The position numbers were made by a program, and so were the translations under genes. Below are positions 14,213-15,410 of a stretch of DNA of 15,410 nt, one piece after another. Under the pieces are notes generated by a model that did not search any database, was not told where the DNA came from, and was given only the letters and a program-made list of their open reading frames with translations. Origin of the DNA: Victivallales bacterium. Its GTDB lineage: Bacteria > Verrucomicrobiota > Lentisphaeria > Victivallales > JAUVCU01. Positions within the stretch are counted from its first letter, which is position 1, and every line of letters begins with the position of its first letter. The stretch spans positions 1 through 15,410 of the forward strand of contig JAOZMT010000015.1 of NCBI GenBank assembly GCA_029934175.1, read 5' to 3'.

Positions 14213-14608
14213 TTATTTTCCTGCAAGCTTTCTTTGAGTTTTATCTCTAATAGCTCCGACAGTAAGCTTTTTACCCTTTCTTGTTCTAGCATTAGTTTTT
14301 GTTCTTTGCCCACGAACTGGTAAACCTCTACGATGTCTAGTTCCTCTATTAGAATTAATCATTTGTAATCTTCTAATATCTCCAGCAACAGACCTTCTTA
14401 ATTCTCCTTCAACTAAAAAATCATTTTGAAGAATTTTTGTAATAGCTGATATTTGGTCAGGGGTTAAACTGTCAGCTCTTTCATCAGCTGGAATTCCAAC
14501 TGCTTTAATTATATCTTTTGCTCTTGCAGGACCTACGCCGTAGATATACTGCAAAGCAAATTCAACACGCTTTTTCCCTGGAATATCAACACCTATTATT
14601 CTTGGCAT
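14213..14608 (-). CDS. rpsM: 30S ribosomal protein S13
   Basis: Encodes 131 residues. Family features are clear: MPRIIGVDIPGKKRVEFAL at the start, the helix-hairpin-helix IYGVGPARAKDII (23-35), RRSVAGDIRRLQ, and the arginine-rich RGTRHRRGLPVRGQRTKTNART tail that contacts 16S rRNA and tRNA. Length is slightly above E. coli (118), with the extra residues at the C-terminus. S13 lies in the head of the 30S subunit and bridges to the 50S. AAAGGAAA precedes the ATG. It starts 17 bases after rpmJ. Confidence 0.98.
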   Translation of the reverse strand: MPRIIGVDIPGKKRVEFALQYIYGVGPARAKDIIKAVGIPADERADSLTPDQISAITKILQNDFLVEGELRRSVAGDIRRLQMINSNRGTRHRRGLPVRGQRTKTNARTRKGKKLTVGAIRDKTQRKLAGK

Positions 14609-14625
14609 AATATATTTTCCTTTTT

Positions 14626-14742
14626 TTAACCTTGTTTTTGTTTATGTCTAGGATTTCTTGAGCATATAACTCTAACAACCCCGCCTCGTTTAATTATCTG
14701 GCAGTGTTCACATCTACACTTTACAGAAGCTCTAACTCTCAT
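14626..14742 (-). CDS. rpmJ: 50S ribosomal protein L36
   Basis: A 38-residue protein, MRVRASVKCRCEHCQIIKRG... ending RNPRHKQKQG, the standard L36 length. Zinc ligands are present (C11, C14, C27, H33), so this is the zinc-binding C+ form. C9 is an additional cysteine. Start and stop are certain: GGAGG lies just before the ATG and rpsM follows 17 bases after the stop. It is the first gene of this operon in the window; the secY, map and infA genes that often precede it are absent from the upstream 670 bases. Confidence 0.97.
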   Translation of the reverse strand: MRVRASVKCRCEHCQIIKRGGVVRVICSRNPRHKQKQG

Positions 14743-14791
14743 TTGTATTACCTCCAAAATTTGAATTATATCTTACTTAATTTTAATACCT

Positions 14792-14820
14792 ATACTAATA
14801 TAATAATTGAAAAAAATCAA
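14792..14820 (-). promoter_or_regulatory. Candidate promoter of the ribosomal operon
   Basis: On the minus strand, TTGATT (14815-14820) is followed after exactly 17 bases by TAGTAT (14792-14797), predicting a start about 45 bases before rpmJ. An A/T-rich inverted repeat (TTATTAATTGA / TCAATTATTA) spans the -35 region. The match is moderate and the background is AT-rich. Confidence 0.35.
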
Positions 14821-14869
14821 TTAATAATAGCATAAACCTATATTCTATTTTTATTCATTGCATTTGAGT

Positions 14870-14947
14870 TTGAGTTTGCATTTTTGGAATGTCAAATTAA
14901 CTCATAATAAGTAATTAACTTGAGTTTGCATTTTTGGAATGTCAAAT
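14870..14947. repeat. 28-base direct repeat pair upstream of rpmJ
   Basis: Two exact 28-base copies at 14870-14897 and 14920-14947, 50 bases apart start to start. Each runs TTGAGTTTGCATTTTTGGAA followed by TGTCAAAT. They lie 50-128 bases upstream of the candidate promoter of the ribosomal operon. The rest of 14760-15260 is AT-rich with no ORF or RNA gene that I can support. Only two copies are seen, so this is not a CRISPR array. Confidence 0.75.
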
Positions 14948-15270
14948 CAATATAATAAAAACAGAATCAAAATATACACCTTTAAGCACAAAAAGTCAAA
15001 TTTTATCATATTTTTGTTCTTTATATTTTCCTATTTGTAGTAATTATGGGGGCTTTTTGCTAAATTTAAACAAAATTTTTGGACTTTGATGCTTCTAATG
15101 TAAAAAATTCTATTCAAGATGAATAATACAAAAAAGTATTTAAAATGTAATAAAAAATATATTTATATCTAATAATTCTACTGGATAGCTGATTCTCTCA
15201 ACCTACCATAATATATCGTTTTAATAAAGAAATTAATTGTTTGAAATATTTCTTAAAGATTTTGAATTTT

Positions 15271-15346
15271 GTCCTGAAAGGACAGATTTTGATAGCCCAG
15301 CACAGCGTGCTGGGTTAAAGGAAAAAATATTATGTCCTGAACGGAC
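15271..15346. repeat. Three-hairpin intergenic repeat (REP-like)
   Basis: Three hairpins in 76 bases: GTCCT-gaa-AGGAC (15271-15283), CCCAGCAC-agc-GTGCTGGG (15296-15314) and GTCC-tgaac-GGAC (15334-15346). The outer two are versions of the same sequence. The GC-rich stems stand out in very AT-rich DNA. From memory, repeats with this GTCC...CCCAG...CTGGG...GGAC layout occur between genes in many environmental bacteria and are similar to REP elements mobilised by REP-associated transposases. No transposase is present here. Confidence 0.65.
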
Positions 15347-15410
15347 AAATTAATAATATTGGTAACCGTTCACGGGAATTTAAATGCATAAATCATCATG
15401 TAAATTAGTA

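Noticed and set aside
14870..14947. CRISPR array
   Set aside because: Only two repeat copies with a 22-base spacer, no further units and no cas genes.
14743..15410. tRNA or other structured RNA gene upstream of rpmJ
   Set aside because: No cloverleaf, CCA end or conserved RNA core could be found; the only structure is the short repeat hairpins.

Overview
The window is AT-rich bacterial chromosome with mostly housekeeping content. The order rpmJ-rpsM-rpsK-rpoA-rplQ, with no rpsD between rpsK and rpoA, together with the look of the RpoA N-terminus, reminded me of the PVC group (Lentisphaerae/Verrucomicrobia/Chlamydiae side). That placement is a guess from memory; nothing in the window fixes the phylum. 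The long IlvC, the AroG-type DAHP synthase and the S11/S13/L17/L36 proteins are all bacterial.

Region by region. Positions 1-120 hold two short GGC-AAGAT-GCC hairpin repeats. On the minus strand, 121-2049 carries an HNH nuclease gene followed by a SulP anion transporter gene. Positions 2050-2573 are intergenic: a terminator-like hairpin abutting the HNH start, a decayed CACAAAG palindrome, a third GGC-AAGAT-GCC repeat, a doubtful 51-codon ORF, and the ilvC terminator. ilvC (2574-4040, minus) encodes ketol-acid reductoisomerase for branched-chain amino acid synthesis. A 330-base divergent spacer follows. A plus-strand run of four tightly packed genes comes next (4371-8387): a TIGR04255-like protein, a protein with a WDGY motif, a protein with a GHAD motif, and a RecD2-type helicase. 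It converges on the minus-strand operon 8401-11984, which encodes a membrane-anchored GAF-PP2C (RsbU/SpoIIE-type) phosphatase, a class I DAHP synthase, and a WecA/MraY-type polyprenyl-phosphate sugar-1-phosphate transferase. Two hairpins (12040-12107) separate this from the ribosomal/RNA polymerase operon (12127-14742, minus). The last 670 bases have no gene but hold a 28-base direct repeat pair and a three-hairpin intergenic repeat.

How the genes work together. The ribosomal operon supplies L36, S13, S11, the RNA polymerase alpha subunit and L17. The phosphatase operon joins a predicted signalling protein to the first step of aromatic synthesis and the first step of lipid-linked glycan synthesis by 3-base and overlapping junctions. 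This suggests co-expression but not a shared pathway. The least explained part is the three-gene cassette in front of recD2. Its genes overlap or nearly touch, and recD2 starts inside the last codons of the third gene without a visible ribosome binding site. This is my main candidate for an undescribed system, possibly genome defence or DNA processing. Its function is not shown by the sequence.
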